From NCBI GenBank assembly GCA_965203525.1, contig OZ241898.1:1736001-1800000 (forward strand): a stretch of DNA of 64,000 nt. Direction: 5' to 3'. The stretch comes from WTFV01 sp965203525. Lineage in GTDB: Bacteria; Acidobacteriota; Vicinamibacteria; Vicinamibacterales; UBA8438. A model generated the notes under the pieces. It saw only the letters and a program-made list of their open reading frames with translations. It did no database searches and was not told the DNA's origin. Every line of letters starts with the position of its first letter. Within the stretch, counting starts at the first letter, position 1. Positions 1 to 8,777 of this stretch are shown piece after piece. The position numbers and the translations under genes are program-made.

Positions 1-2180
1 TCGGGCCGGGCGTCGAGGATCGGCTGCACGCGCTCGAAGAGCGGGAGCGCCGCGATCACCGTCGTCCACGCGGCGGTCAGGCCGGTCAGGGCCGCCGCGA
101 ACTGCCCGAACGCGGCGTTGAACGAGAGGAACGCCTCGAGGTCGAACGCCGGCTGCAACCCGGCCTCCAGGAGCTGGTACCAGATGAACGCGAACAGGCC
201 GATCGAGGCCAGCGGCGGGAACATGCCGTTGACGGTGTGCTGCCCCGCGGTCCAGCGGCGGACGGCGAGCGTCTCGCGCTTCTGCTCGGCGAACCGTTCC
301 GCCCAGCGGGCCAGCGCGTAGTGCTCGGCGTGGGCGATCCGCAGCTTGGAGAGTCCGGAGATCATCTGGAACACGAGGCCGTCGATGACGCCCTGGATCC
401 GGAACGCCGCGCGGTGGTGGCGCATCTGGGCGCGGGCCAGGAACCAGGTCGCTCCGATCAGCAGCGCCACCAGGAGCGTCGCGACCAGCGCCAGCCGCCA
501 GCTGTAATAGAAGAGCAGGGCGTGGCTGAAGACGGAGAAGATGCCGCTGACCACCGCGGTGGCGGTGGCGCCGGTCAGCAGGTGCCGGATCAGGCCGATC
601 CCGTTCGCCCGGTCGGCCAGATCGCCCGCCGTGTACTGCCGGAAGAACGGGACCGGCAGCGAGAGCAGGCGGATCCAGACCGCGGCCTGCAGGCGCTCGT
701 CGACCCGGCCCTCGATGCGCAGCATCGCCAGCGCGCGCACGATCTCGAACACCGTGGTGGAGAGCGCGCCGACGAACAGCGCGCCGAGCATGGCGATCCA
801 CATCGGGGTGTCGACGCGCGGGATCACCTGGGCCAGCAGGCGGCCGGACAGCACCGGCGTCAGCAGCGCGATCAGGGCGCCGCCGACGCCCATGACGGCC
901 ACCGTCCGCAGATCCCGTCCGCACCAGCCGACCGCGTCCCGCAGCAGGGACGACCCGCCCCGGACGTGCTCCGGGACCGGCGCGTACAGCACCACGCCGC
1001 TCCGCCCGAGCCGGGCGGCCGCCTCGCCGTCCACCGCGGAGGCTTCGCCGCTCGCCGGATCGACGGCGCGGTACGCGCCGCTGCGGTTCGACAGCACGGC
1101 GACCGGCCGCGCGGCGCCGGACGCGGTCTCCAGCCCGACGAAGGAGGGGCCGCCCCTGCGCCACCAGCCGGGCGCCAGGGTGATCCCGCGCGACCGCATC
1201 CCGGCCCGGCGGGCGAGCGCCCCGATCGTTTCCAGCACGTCTTCGCGGTCGGTCATCCCGCTCGGGACGTCGAGCTCGACCCCGATCGAGTCGGCGACCA
1301 GGCCGACCGCCGCCTGCAGCGGCGTCCGGCCGGTCCGCGCGGCGCGCTCGCCGCCGGCGGCCGGGCGCAGCACGCTGCCGAGGGCGCGCGACATCATCGT
1401 CGCGGTCGCCCGGCGCGCCTGATCCGCGCGTTGGTGCCGCTCCCGCCCGCCTTCGCTCCGCTCCTGCGCCCGGACATGGGAGTAGCGCAGGGCCAGCAGG
1501 CTGAAACGGTCCAGCGCGGGCCACAGGCGCCCGGTGACGGCGGCGGTCGGCGTGTGCATCGCGGAGACCGCGGTGTCCGCGTCGAGCTCGAACCAGTTCC
1601 GTTCGGACAACGGCAGCAGCGCGCCCGCTTCCACGACCAGGTCGGCGCGGCCGGTGAAGCGCATCGGCTGGTCGGCGCGGACCCAGAGCACGTCCGAGTG
1701 GTGGGCGCTGACCACCGACGCCGCGGGGTAGGGCACGTCCGGGTCCGCTTCGAGCAACCGCACGTCGCGCGACGCCTGGCGCCGGCCCCGGACGATGAAC
1801 TCCGAGAGGCGGAAGATCCAGTCGTCGATCCAGATCGTCACGTCGAGGTCGAAGTTCTCCGGGTCGGCGAGGCCGGCGCGATCGCATTCGACGAGCACCG
1901 CGTTCCGGCCGGGAATCGCCTGGAAGTTGACGGAATAGTGCTCCGCGCCGGGCTCCAGGATCGGCGCGCCGAAGGCGAGCGCGCCGGCGGGGACGCGGCC
2001 GACGAACGGGTTGCGGTTGGTGGGCCTGCCGTCCTCCACTTCGACCGCGAACAGGTCCAGATGCCCCTGCTCGACGTAGAAGGCGAGCGCGGGATCGTTC
2101 AGGAGGATCGGCTGGTTCGCGCCGGCGGTGAACGACCGCCGCTTGACGTGCTCGATGACGGCGACGGCGGCGGCGCTCAT
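1..2180 (-). CDS. NHLM-type peptide export ABC transporter (second ATPase), truncated by window start
   Basis: About 726 residues are visible; the C-terminal nucleotide-binding domain lies outside the window. The first 420 residues are soluble and look like the N-terminal regulatory (cyclic-nucleotide-binding-like) part of the NHLM bacteriocin system ABC transporter family. From about residue 425 hydrophobic segments of an ABC exporter membrane domain begin (VAVMGVGGALIALL). The start ATG at 2180 lies 2 nt after the stop of the C39-peptidase transporter, so the two are read as one operon. Together with the next two genes it would form the export machinery for a Gly-Gly leader peptide made further upstream on the same strand. 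Family assignment rests on context plus the soluble-N-terminus/ABC arrangement; the ATPase motifs cannot be checked here. Confidence 0.75.
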   Translation of the reverse strand, partial: MSAAAVAVIEHVKRRSFTAGANQPILLNDPALAFYVEQGHLDLFAVEVEDGRPTNRNPFVGRVPAGALAFGAPILEPGAEHYSVNFQAIPGRNAVLVECDRAGLADPENFDLDVTIWIDDWIFRLSEFIVRGRRQASRDVRLLEADPDVPYPAASVVSAHHSDVLWVRADQPMRFTGRADLVVEAGALLPLSERNWFELDADTAVSAMHTPTAAVTGRLWPALDRFSLLALRYSHVRAQERSEGGRERHQRADQARRATATMMSRALGSVLRPAAGGERAARTGRTPLQAAVGLVADSIGVELDVPSGMTDREDVLETIGALARRAGMRSRGITLAPGWWRRGGPSFVGLETASGAARPVAVLSNRSGAYRAVDPASGEASAVDGEAAARLGRSGVVLYAPVPEHVRGGSSLLRDAVGWCGRDLRTVAVMGVGGALIALLTPVLSGRLLAQVIPRVDTPMWIAMLGALFVGALSTTVFEIVRALAMLRIEGRVDERLQAAVWIRLLSLPVPFFRQYTAGDLADRANGIGLIRHLLTGATATAVVSGIFSVFSHALLFYYSWRLALVATLLVALLIGATWFLARAQMRHHRAAFRIQGVIDGLVFQMISGLSKLRIAHAEHYALARWAERFAEQKRETLAVRRWTAGQHTVNGMFPPLASIGLFAFIWYQLLEAGLQPAFDLEAFLSFNAAFGQFAAALTGLTAAWTTVIAALPLFERVQPILDARP

Positions 2181-2182
2181 GC

Positions 2183-4378
2183 TCAGTTCGACGTGACCAG
2201 CGTGCGGTAGGCGCCGTCCTGCTCGATCAGCTTCTCGTGGGTGCCGCTCTGGACGATGCGGCCGCGCTCCAGCACCACGATCTCGTCCGCGTCGCGGATC
2301 GTGCTCAGCCGGTGCGCGACGATCAGGCACGTGCAGCCGCGCCGCCGGATGCGGTCGTCGAACTCCAGCTCGGTGAGCGGGTCGAGCGCCGCGGTCGCCT
2401 CGTCGAGAATCAGCACCGTCGGATTCGAGGCGAGCGCGCGTGCGATTTCCAGGCGCTGGCGCTGGCCGCCGCTGAAGTTGCGCCCGCCCTCCTCGACCCG
2501 CGAGTCGTACTTGCCGGGCCGGGTCGCGACGTCGTCGTGGATCACGGCGTCGCGCAGGGCGTTGGTGACGTCGCTTTCCGGAACGGTCGGATTCCAGAGG
2601 GTGACGTTCTCGCGCACGTTGCCGTCGAACAGCATGACGTCCTGGTCGACGTAGGAGAGGATGCCGGTCAGGTGGCTCGGTGGAATGTCGGTCACCGGCC
2701 GGCCGTCGATCCGCACCGACCCGGACCACGGCTGCAACAGCCCGCAGACCAGCCTGGCGATCGTCGACTTGCCGCATCCGGACGAGCCGACCAGCGCCAC
2801 GCGCTGCCCCGGCCGGATCGACAGGTTGAAGTCCTGGATGAACGGCGGCTCCTGCTCGTTGTAGCCGAACGTGAGGTTCTCGATGCGGACGAATCCGCGC
2901 GCCGGCGGCGCCGGCGGCGGCGCCGGCCGCTCCAGGCCCGCCAGGACGCGCGCGTCCGGCTCGTAGTGCAGCACGTCGTCCAGCCGGGCGATGTCGCCCT
3001 TCACCGTCTGCAGGTCGGCGGCGAACTTCACCAGTCCGTCGGCCGGCTGGAGGAAACTGCGGGAGAGGCTCTGGAAGGCGATCACGCCGCCGACGGTGAT
3101 CGCGCCGGCGTTCATCCGCAGGCCGCCGGCGCCGAGGATGGTGACCGTGTTGAGCGACGCCAGCAACGGCGGGACGACGTTCACCAGGTTGGTGAGGACG
3201 CCGATCTCCTGCTGCGCGGAGAGCGCGTTGGCCTGCAGGCCGGACCAGCGCGTGAAGAAATCGTCCTCGGAGCCGTTCGCCTTCAGCGTCTCGATCATCC
3301 GGATCCCGTTCACCGACGCGCCGGCCACGTTGCCCTGCTCCTTGAGCAGCCGGCGGCTGCCGTCCTCGCGGGCGCGCGACACCAGCCGCAGCGCCACCAG
3401 GTTGACGGCGGCCATCACGAAGACGACCAGCGCCAGCACCGGGTCGTAGGACACCATGACGACGCCGTAGATCGTCATGGTGAACAGACTGATGAAGCTG
3501 GTGGCCAGCTCCCCCGAAAGGAGCTCGGCGACCCGGTCGTTGGAAGCGACCCGGTGGGCGATGTCGCCGGCGAACCGCTGGCTGAAGAACTGCAGCGGCA
3601 GGGTCGTCACGTGCCAGAAGAAGCGGTAGGTGGTGACCAGCGCGAGCTTGATCTCCAGGCGGGCGAGGCAGTGCTGCTGCAGCCACGTCAGCCAGCCCTG
3701 CATGGCGGCGGCGGCCGCCAGGCCGAGCAGCAACGGCATGACCAGGTCGTCGCTGCGCGGAATCAGCACGTCGTCCACGAACGTCTGGGTGAGCACCGGA
3801 ACGGCGAGGCCGGGCACCACGAGCACCAGGGTCGCCAGCACGACGAAGCCGAGCGGCGTCCACGAGTCCCCGAGCCGGGCGAGCAGGCCGCGGGCCACGC
3901 TGGGCGCGGAGCCGGCCCGCTGGAAGTCCGGACCGGGGACGAACGCCAGGCAGACGCCGGTGAAGCCCTCGTCGAACTCCTGCCACGACAACCGGCGCGG
4001 CCCCTCGGCCGGGTCGTTGACGTAGACGACCTTGCGCCGGATCCCTTCGAGCACGATGAAGTGGTTGAACTGCCAGAAGACGATCATCGGGAACGGCAGG
4101 TCGAACAGGCGTTGCGGGTCGCGGCGGAAGCCGTTCGCCTGCAGGCCGTACTCCCGCGCCGCCCGCAGCATGTTGACCGCCTTGCTGCCGTCGCGCGAGA
4201 CGCCGCAGCGCACCCGCAGCTCTTCGAGCGGCGCCCAGCGCCCGAAGTACGCGAGGATCATCCCGAGGCAGGCGGCGCCGCACTCGGTCGTCTCCATCTG
4301 CAGGATGGTGGGGACGGACCGGCGTCCGCCGCGCTTGCGCGTGACGTTGCCCCGGAAGGCGGAGACGTCGTCGCTCAC
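2183..4378 (-). CDS. NHLM-type ABC exporter with C39 leader peptidase
   Basis: 731 residues. It cleaves a Gly-Gly leader and exports the peptide across the inner membrane. Order: C39 peptidase (about 20-150) with the Gln27-Cys33 motif (LQMETTECGAACLGM), active-site His in WQFNHFIVLEG and Asp in YVNDPAEGPRRL; ABC membrane domain (about 170-450); ATPase with Walker A GSSGCGKST, signature FSGGQRQRLEIARAL, Walker B LILDEATAALD and H-loop VAHRLST. All catalytic residues are present, so both activities are probably intact. It overlaps the HlyD-type gene by 4 nt (ATGA), so translation is likely coupled. The precursor with a Gly-Gly site at 7016-7294 is the natural substrate. Confidence 0.9.
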   Translation of the reverse strand: MSDDVSAFRGNVTRKRGGRRSVPTILQMETTECGAACLGMILAYFGRWAPLEELRVRCGVSRDGSKAVNMLRAAREYGLQANGFRRDPQRLFDLPFPMIVFWQFNHFIVLEGIRRKVVYVNDPAEGPRRLSWQEFDEGFTGVCLAFVPGPDFQRAGSAPSVARGLLARLGDSWTPLGFVVLATLVLVVPGLAVPVLTQTFVDDVLIPRSDDLVMPLLLGLAAAAAMQGWLTWLQQHCLARLEIKLALVTTYRFFWHVTTLPLQFFSQRFAGDIAHRVASNDRVAELLSGELATSFISLFTMTIYGVVMVSYDPVLALVVFVMAAVNLVALRLVSRAREDGSRRLLKEQGNVAGASVNGIRMIETLKANGSEDDFFTRWSGLQANALSAQQEIGVLTNLVNVVPPLLASLNTVTILGAGGLRMNAGAITVGGVIAFQSLSRSFLQPADGLVKFAADLQTVKGDIARLDDVLHYEPDARVLAGLERPAPPPAPPARGFVRIENLTFGYNEQEPPFIQDFNLSIRPGQRVALVGSSGCGKSTIARLVCGLLQPWSGSVRIDGRPVTDIPPSHLTGILSYVDQDVMLFDGNVRENVTLWNPTVPESDVTNALRDAVIHDDVATRPGKYDSRVEEGGRNFSGGQRQRLEIARALASNPTVLILDEATAALDPLTELEFDDRIRRRGCTCLIVAHRLSTIRDADEIVVLERGRIVQSGTHEKLIEQDGAYRTLVTSN

Positions 4379-5625
4379 AACCCGAACGTCTCCCGCAGCA
4401 GCGGCACCACCAGGGTGATCGGCGCCTGGCTCTGGATCTTGACCTCGATGGACGCCAGCGTGCCGTCGGTGAGCACTTCGCCCGACGCCTTGGGCGACGT
4501 CCAGGCGAAACCGCTGGCGGTCGCCGGATCGGTCTCGAGGATCACCTGGCCGGCGTAGGGCGGCCCGTTCTGCGAGAACGTCTGCGCGAGGTCGCGGTTC
4601 TGCAGCACCGCGACCATGCCTTCGACGCTGGCCGGGAACTCGGAGATGCTCTCGATCCGGCCCCGCACGTAGCCGTACTCCGAGGCCCGCACCGTGGACG
4701 GGGCGACGAGCGCTTCCATCCCCGCTTCGACCTTCCGTCCGTCGGCCGGCGGCACGTAGATCAGCACGCCGAGGCGGTCGGCGCCCGACTGGATGCTGAG
4801 CGTCGGCTGTCCCGCCCGGATCACGGCGCCGAGCTGCGTCTTGATCTCGACGACGCGGCCCGCGACCTGGGCCACCACCTGCCGGGTGTCGAGCAGCACG
4901 CCCAGCTCGTTGAGCTGGCGCTCGGCCGCCTGCAGGCGGGCTTCCGCCTCGCCGACGCGGGAGCTGTTCCGGTTCCGGCGCTGGAGCTCGGTGGATTCGA
5001 GGTTGTCGCGTTCGCTCAGCACCCCGAACAGATCGCGCCGGGCCTGGTCGAAGGCGGCCTGGCTGCGCTCCACGGTCACCCGGGTGACGACGCGGTCCGC
5101 GAAGAGCTGCCGGTGGCTCTCCAGCCGTTCGCGGGCGGTCTCGACCGCTTCGCGGCTGCTGGTCTCCAGGCTGTTGAGACGTTCGCGTTGCCGGGCGAGG
5201 TTGCCGGCGATGAGCGCGTCTTCCTCGGCCACCGCCGCCCGGGTGTCGGCGAGCCCCGACCGGCGCTCTTCCACCAGCGCCAGCGCGCTGGCGTGGCGCT
5301 CGGAAACCTCCAGGTTGGCGACCTCCGCGACGACCGCCCCCTCTTCGACCAGGTCGCCGACGGCGGGCAGGATCCGCGCCACGGTCCCCGATCCGGCCGC
5401 CACCACGTCGACGACCGTGCCGCCCCGGCTCAGCAGGATGCCGTTGGCGCCGACGTAGGTCGCCACCTCGCCCAGGAAGGCCCAGACGCCCACCACGGCG
5501 GCGATTACGGCCAGCGTCGCGATCGCCAGCCAGCCCCTGGGCGACGTCACGAACAGCGTGCGATCGAGCTGCTCCGGCGTCGACAACCGATCCAGAGCGG
5601 CCTGCCGGAACGGTGATGCAGCCAC
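4375..5625 (-). CDS. HlyD-family adaptor of NHLM-type peptide export
   Basis: About 416 residues from GTG 5625; an in-frame TTG at 5661 is the upstream alternative. It is a membrane-fusion protein joining the inner-membrane exporter to an outer-membrane channel. One N-terminal membrane span (WLAIATLAVIAAVVGVWAFL), a split biotinyl/lipoyl-like hairpin (VVAAGSGTVARILPAVGDLVEEGAVVAEV is its first half), a long helical region of about 130 residues, then the second half and a beta barrel. The opening FRQAALDRLSTPEQLDRTL is typical of NHLM-associated adaptors. I prefer the GTG because a minus-strand TATATT (5633-5638) sits about 7 nt upstream, which would give a leaderless message; no Shine-Dalgarno is seen for either start. 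Confidence 0.85.
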   Translation of the reverse strand: MAASPFRQAALDRLSTPEQLDRTLFVTSPRGWLAIATLAVIAAVVGVWAFLGEVATYVGANGILLSRGGTVVDVVAAGSGTVARILPAVGDLVEEGAVVAEVANLEVSERHASALALVEERRSGLADTRAAVAEEDALIAGNLARQRERLNSLETSSREAVETARERLESHRQLFADRVVTRVTVERSQAAFDQARRDLFGVLSERDNLESTELQRRNRNSSRVGEAEARLQAAERQLNELGVLLDTRQVVAQVAGRVVEIKTQLGAVIRAGQPTLSIQSGADRLGVLIYVPPADGRKVEAGMEALVAPSTVRASEYGYVRGRIESISEFPASVEGMVAVLQNRDLAQTFSQNGPPYAGQVILETDPATASGFAWTSPKASGEVLTDGTLASIEVKIQSQAPITLVVPLLRETFGL

Positions 5626-5767
5626 GCGCGGAAATATACCTGTTTCCACGCGGCAGGGCAAACCGCCCCGTCCGGCGCGGAAGATGCCGGACTTCAGCAG
5701 GGACCGGCGCGCCGCTGCGCCGCCGGGCGGCCGGGCCGGCGCGGAGCCGGCGCCGGGACGCCCGCCC

Positions 5768-6865
5768 TCAGCGTTCCGCGTCCGGCCGATCCCGCATGCG
5801 GGACCAGACCATGCCGGCGTACGCCTTGGCGTCGACCCGTGCGTCGCCCGGCCCCTCGGCGTCCGTGATCGTCAGCTTGACGTGGTTGAGCCCCCTGTAG
5901 AAAAGGAACACGCCCCGTCGGTCGTACAGCTTGTCGAGCGCGCACCACGCCAGCAGACCCTGCGCCTTCGCCGCCAGGCACCAGCCGCGCTCCGCCAGCC
6001 GCTCCACGGCCGGCCGCCAGTCGCTCCGCCCGGTGAGCAGCCAGCCGTCCCGTTCTTCGCCCCACGTTCCGGGGTGGTACAGCTCCAGGCCGAGCCGGGG
6101 CAGCGGCCCCGCGGCGGCCACGTCCAGCGCCAGCCGGAACCGGGGCAGCACGTCGCCGAGAGCGGCCAGGACCCCGCTCGCCGGGCGGACCGCCCCGCGC
6201 CGCCCCAGCCGCTCCAGCAGCCCCCCGAGCTCGCCGCGCCCGAGGCCCTGGACCACCAGCCGCACCGCCCGCGGCGCGCGGCTCGGCAACGCTCCGACGT
6301 GGGCGACCCGGGCGCCCGGCGGCAACGCCGCCAGCACCCGCGCCACCGGCCGCCGCAGCTCCTCGTCGCCGCTCCAGCCGACCGCGTCGGCCAGCACCGC
6401 GAGCGGCAGGGAGCGCGGCCGGCCGCCCGGCCCGGGCTCGCCGGTGAGCCGCAGCTTGAGGAACACGCCCGGCTCCGGCCGCCGTCCGGCCGGCGGCTCG
6501 ACCAGGTCGTACTCGAGCATCGTGCCGGCGATGCGATCGTGCAGCGCGGAGTCGGCCTGCCCGATCTCGGCAAGGTAGCGGGACAGCGCCGCCGCCGCCG
6601 ATCCCGGCTCGGCGGTCTCGCCGCTACGGATGAAGTGCCGCGCGAGCGGGCTCCCCGCCCGGACCACCACGAACAGGTCCGCCGCGGGCGCCTCCGCGGT
6701 GAGCCGGAACTCGCAACCGAGGAAAGCGTCGCCCGCCGCGGCGGCGGGCAACTCCTCGACGCGGGCCAGAAACCGGTCCCATCCGGGACCGTCGAGCAGG
6801 GTGCGCGGGATCAGTCCGCGCAGCTCCGCGAGCCCCGCTTCTGCCGCGCGATACGCACCGTCCAT
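5768..6865 (-). CDS. Uncharacterised 365-aa protein of the NHLM-type locus
   Basis: I do not recognise a named domain. The protein is soluble, without signal peptide, rich in Leu, Arg and Gly. The best candidate for a conserved core is the C-terminal third, around LGLELYHPGTWGEE, the segment LVVQGLGRGELGGLL and the closing stretch GVFLFYRGLNHVKLTI. It lies between the precursor and the exporter genes on the same strand, so a role in modification, substrate delivery or self-protection is plausible but unproven. No kinase, radical-SAM, YcaO or LanM signature is visible. Confidence 0.6.
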   Translation of the reverse strand: MDGAYRAAEAGLAELRGLIPRTLLDGPGWDRFLARVEELPAAAAGDAFLGCEFRLTAEAPAADLFVVVRAGSPLARHFIRSGETAEPGSAAAALSRYLAEIGQADSALHDRIAGTMLEYDLVEPPAGRRPEPGVFLKLRLTGEPGPGGRPRSLPLAVLADAVGWSGDEELRRPVARVLAALPPGARVAHVGALPSRAPRAVRLVVQGLGRGELGGLLERLGRRGAVRPASGVLAALGDVLPRFRLALDVAAAGPLPRLGLELYHPGTWGEERDGWLLTGRSDWRPAVERLAERGWCLAAKAQGLLAWCALDKLYDRRGVFLFYRGLNHVKLTITDAEGPGDARVDAKAYAGMVWSRMRDRPDAER

Positions 6866-6878
6866 GCCGCGTACCGTT

Positions 6879-6978
6879 GGTTCGGTCGTCGCGGCCGCAG
6901 GGAAACGGGCGCGCCCGAACGTACCTGCGAGGTCCGCCCGGGGTTCGGCCGTCGCGGCCGCGGAGAAACGGATGCGCC
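6879..6978. repeat. Repeat-insert-repeat pair, 37/26/37 nt
   Basis: Two diverged 37-nt copies (6879-6915 and 6942-6978, sharing GGTTCGG and CGTCGCGGCCGC) flank a unique 26-nt insert, period 63. It lies just upstream of the 365-aa gene, between it and the precursor gene. This is the most diverged of the pairs found in the window and has the shortest insert. Confidence 0.5.
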
Positions 6979-7015
6979 GCGCGGCCGCGATCGCGCGGCC
7001 GCGCGGTTCGGCGGA

Positions 7016-7294
7016 CTACCAGTCGTCCATCGCGTTCCGTACGGATTCCCAGGTCAGGGCGCCGCCGGCGACCGCCTGCAGGTCGCCCTCGCTCAGCTTG
7101 CTGTCGGGGGGGAGGACCAGGTGCGTGGTCGTGTTGCTCTCCTCGTGCACCTCGACCGACAACGAGTCCGGAATGGTGACGCCCAGCTCCTGCGCGAGCG
7201 CTCCCTTCGGATCGCGGAGCAGCAGGGCGCGGAAGTCCGAGTCCTTGGCCGCCTTGTCCATGATCTTCTCCCGCAGTTCGTTCGGTGTCTCCAC
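7016..7294 (-). CDS. NHLP-leader peptide precursor (RiPP)
   Basis: 92 residues starting at GTG 7294, preceded by a strong AGGAGG about 6 nt away. The leader shows the nitrile-hydratase-like pattern: ALLLRDPKGALAQELGV, then IPDSLSVEVHEES, HLVLPP and LSEGDLQAVAGG. The Gly-Gly is the expected cut site for the C39 exporter at 2183-4378, leaving a 14-residue core ALTWESVRNAMDDW. The core has no Cys and only one Thr and one Ser, so it offers little to lanthionine or thiazole chemistry; no modifying enzyme is recognised nearby. It may be exported almost unmodified, or be modified by an enzyme outside the window. Confidence 0.85.
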   Translation of the reverse strand: METPNELREKIMDKAAKDSDFRALLLRDPKGALAQELGVTIPDSLSVEVHEESNTTTHLVLPPDSKLSEGDLQAVAGGALTWESVRNAMDDW

Positions 7295-7575
7295 GGCCCC
7301 TCCTTTTCTCGGGGTGACGGGATTGTCCCGCCGGGTTTCCGTTCCGACGCCGTCGTTCGCTTGGCCAGTATCGACCGTCTGCGATCCGGCGTCAACGCGG
7401 CCGGCCGGCCGCCGGCGCCGGGTCTCCCCGCTACGGCGCGCCCGAAAAACAAGTGGATTCCGGGGCGCGGGCGCGCGTCGGACGGCGGCTGCCGGACGAG
7501 GACGCGGGGTTCGACACGCCCGCCCCGCCAACCCTGTACGGGTCCGGCCGCGCAGGCCGCTGCGCGGGACGCGCG

Positions 7576-8412
7576 TCAACGGGGCGGGATCAGCGCGACG
7601 ATGCGCACCGGCGCGCCGGTGCCGCCGTCGATCTTCATCGGCAGCGCGATCAGCAGGAAGCCGGCCGGCGGCAGGGCGGACAGGTCCGCTACGTTCTCCA
7701 GGTTGGGCACGCCGGCCGCGGCCCCGATCCGGTGGACGACGAAGTCGGTGGACTGTCCGCGGTCCACGCTGGCGGTGTCGATGCCGAGCAGCCCCGCGCG
7801 GCGATCGTCCACCAGCAGCCGCGCCGCCGCTTCGCCGATGCCGGGGAAGCGCAGGTTCGCGGTCTCTCCGGGCGTGTCGTCGCCGAGGTAGGCGAGCGCG
7901 TCGGGCCAGCGCGCCGCCCAGCCGGTTCGGATCAGCACCGCCGCGCCTGCCGGCACGCGGCCGTGCGTTGCCTCCCACGCCAGAACGTCGTCGGGGCGGA
8001 CCAGGTAGTCGGGGTCGGCCGCCGCCGCGGCGCGGACGTCGATCACCACGCCCGGCAGGACGAGCCGGTCCAGCGGGATCGACGCCGCGTCGTCGCCGCC
8101 CGCCGCGAAGTGGGAGGGCGCGTCGAGGTGCGTGCCGCCGTGCTCGGCCGTCGCGAACCGTCGGGCGGCGTAGAACCAGCCGCCCGGCGTCGGTCCCTCG
8201 GCGAGGGTGTCGAGCCGGAAGCCGTCGGTGTCGGTCGGCCAGTAGAGCGTGTCGGCGCCGTAGGCGTGGCTGAGGTCCACCGCCCGCCAGCCGGCGACGG
8301 CCTCCGCCGCGGGCGGCGGCGTCCCGCCGGTGGGGACGCCCCCGCACGCGGCGAGCTGGGCGGCGAGCGCGGCGCCGGCGGCGGGCGGGAATCCGTACCG
8401 TGCGGTTCTCAT
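7576..8412 (-). CDS. Cyclase-family (kynurenine formamidase-like) lipoprotein
   Basis: 278 residues. The metal-binding motif HGGTHLDAPSHF defines the cyclase family (PF04199), metal-dependent hydrolases of amides or lactones. The N-terminus carries a hydrophobic stretch ending in a lipobox (LAAC), so a periplasmic lipoprotein is predicted, unlike the cytosolic formamidases. It is divergently oriented to the TolC-like gene. The substrate cannot be told from sequence. Start chosen at ATG 8412, just before the signal peptide. Confidence 0.8.
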   Translation of the reverse strand: MRTARYGFPPAAGAALAAQLAACGGVPTGGTPPPAAEAVAGWRAVDLSHAYGADTLYWPTDTDGFRLDTLAEGPTPGGWFYAARRFATAEHGGTHLDAPSHFAAGGDDAASIPLDRLVLPGVVIDVRAAAAADPDYLVRPDDVLAWEATHGRVPAGAAVLIRTGWAARWPDALAYLGDDTPGETANLRFPGIGEAAARLLVDDRRAGLLGIDTASVDRGQSTDFVVHRIGAAAGVPNLENVADLSALPPAGFLLIALPMKIDGGTGAPVRIVALIPPR

Positions 8413-8777
8413 CGACGCATCGTAGCGCGTTCGAGCCGGCGCCGGCGAGCCGGTCGCCGGCCGCGCGGGTTCCGGCTCTTTCCCGGCGCCCCGCCGCCGG
8501 CGCCCGCCCGCGGGCCCGTCTTCGCTCGGCTTGCTTCGCTCCTCCCCGGAAGACGGACGCTCCCTGGTGCCCGCCTGCTTTCCGGAGCCGGCGCCGCGGC
8601 CCGGAGCCGGCGCCGCGGCCACCGGCGTCCCGTTCCGTCTCAAGATCCGGGGGCGAACGGCCGAAACACGGTACGGCGTCGGGCGATCCGGGGCGGTCTG
8701 CCGCCGTCCCCGTCCGAACGGGCGCCGCGGCGCGTCGTTCGGACCGCGTCCGCCACGAGGCCAGGGGACATCCGATC
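8413..8777. other. GC-rich divergent intergenic region
   Basis: No gene seen. It holds a perfect 19-nt tandem duplication (8582-8600 and 8601-8619) and an inverted pair (CGTCTTC and GAAGACG) around 8518-8556. Promoters for the two divergent neighbours should lie here but no convincing -10/-35 pair stands out. Confidence 0.4.

Noticed and set aside
5671..5757. Another repeat pair around CCGGCGCGGA, 64 nt apart
   Set aside because: Only about 10 nt match, within chance for GC-rich sequence.
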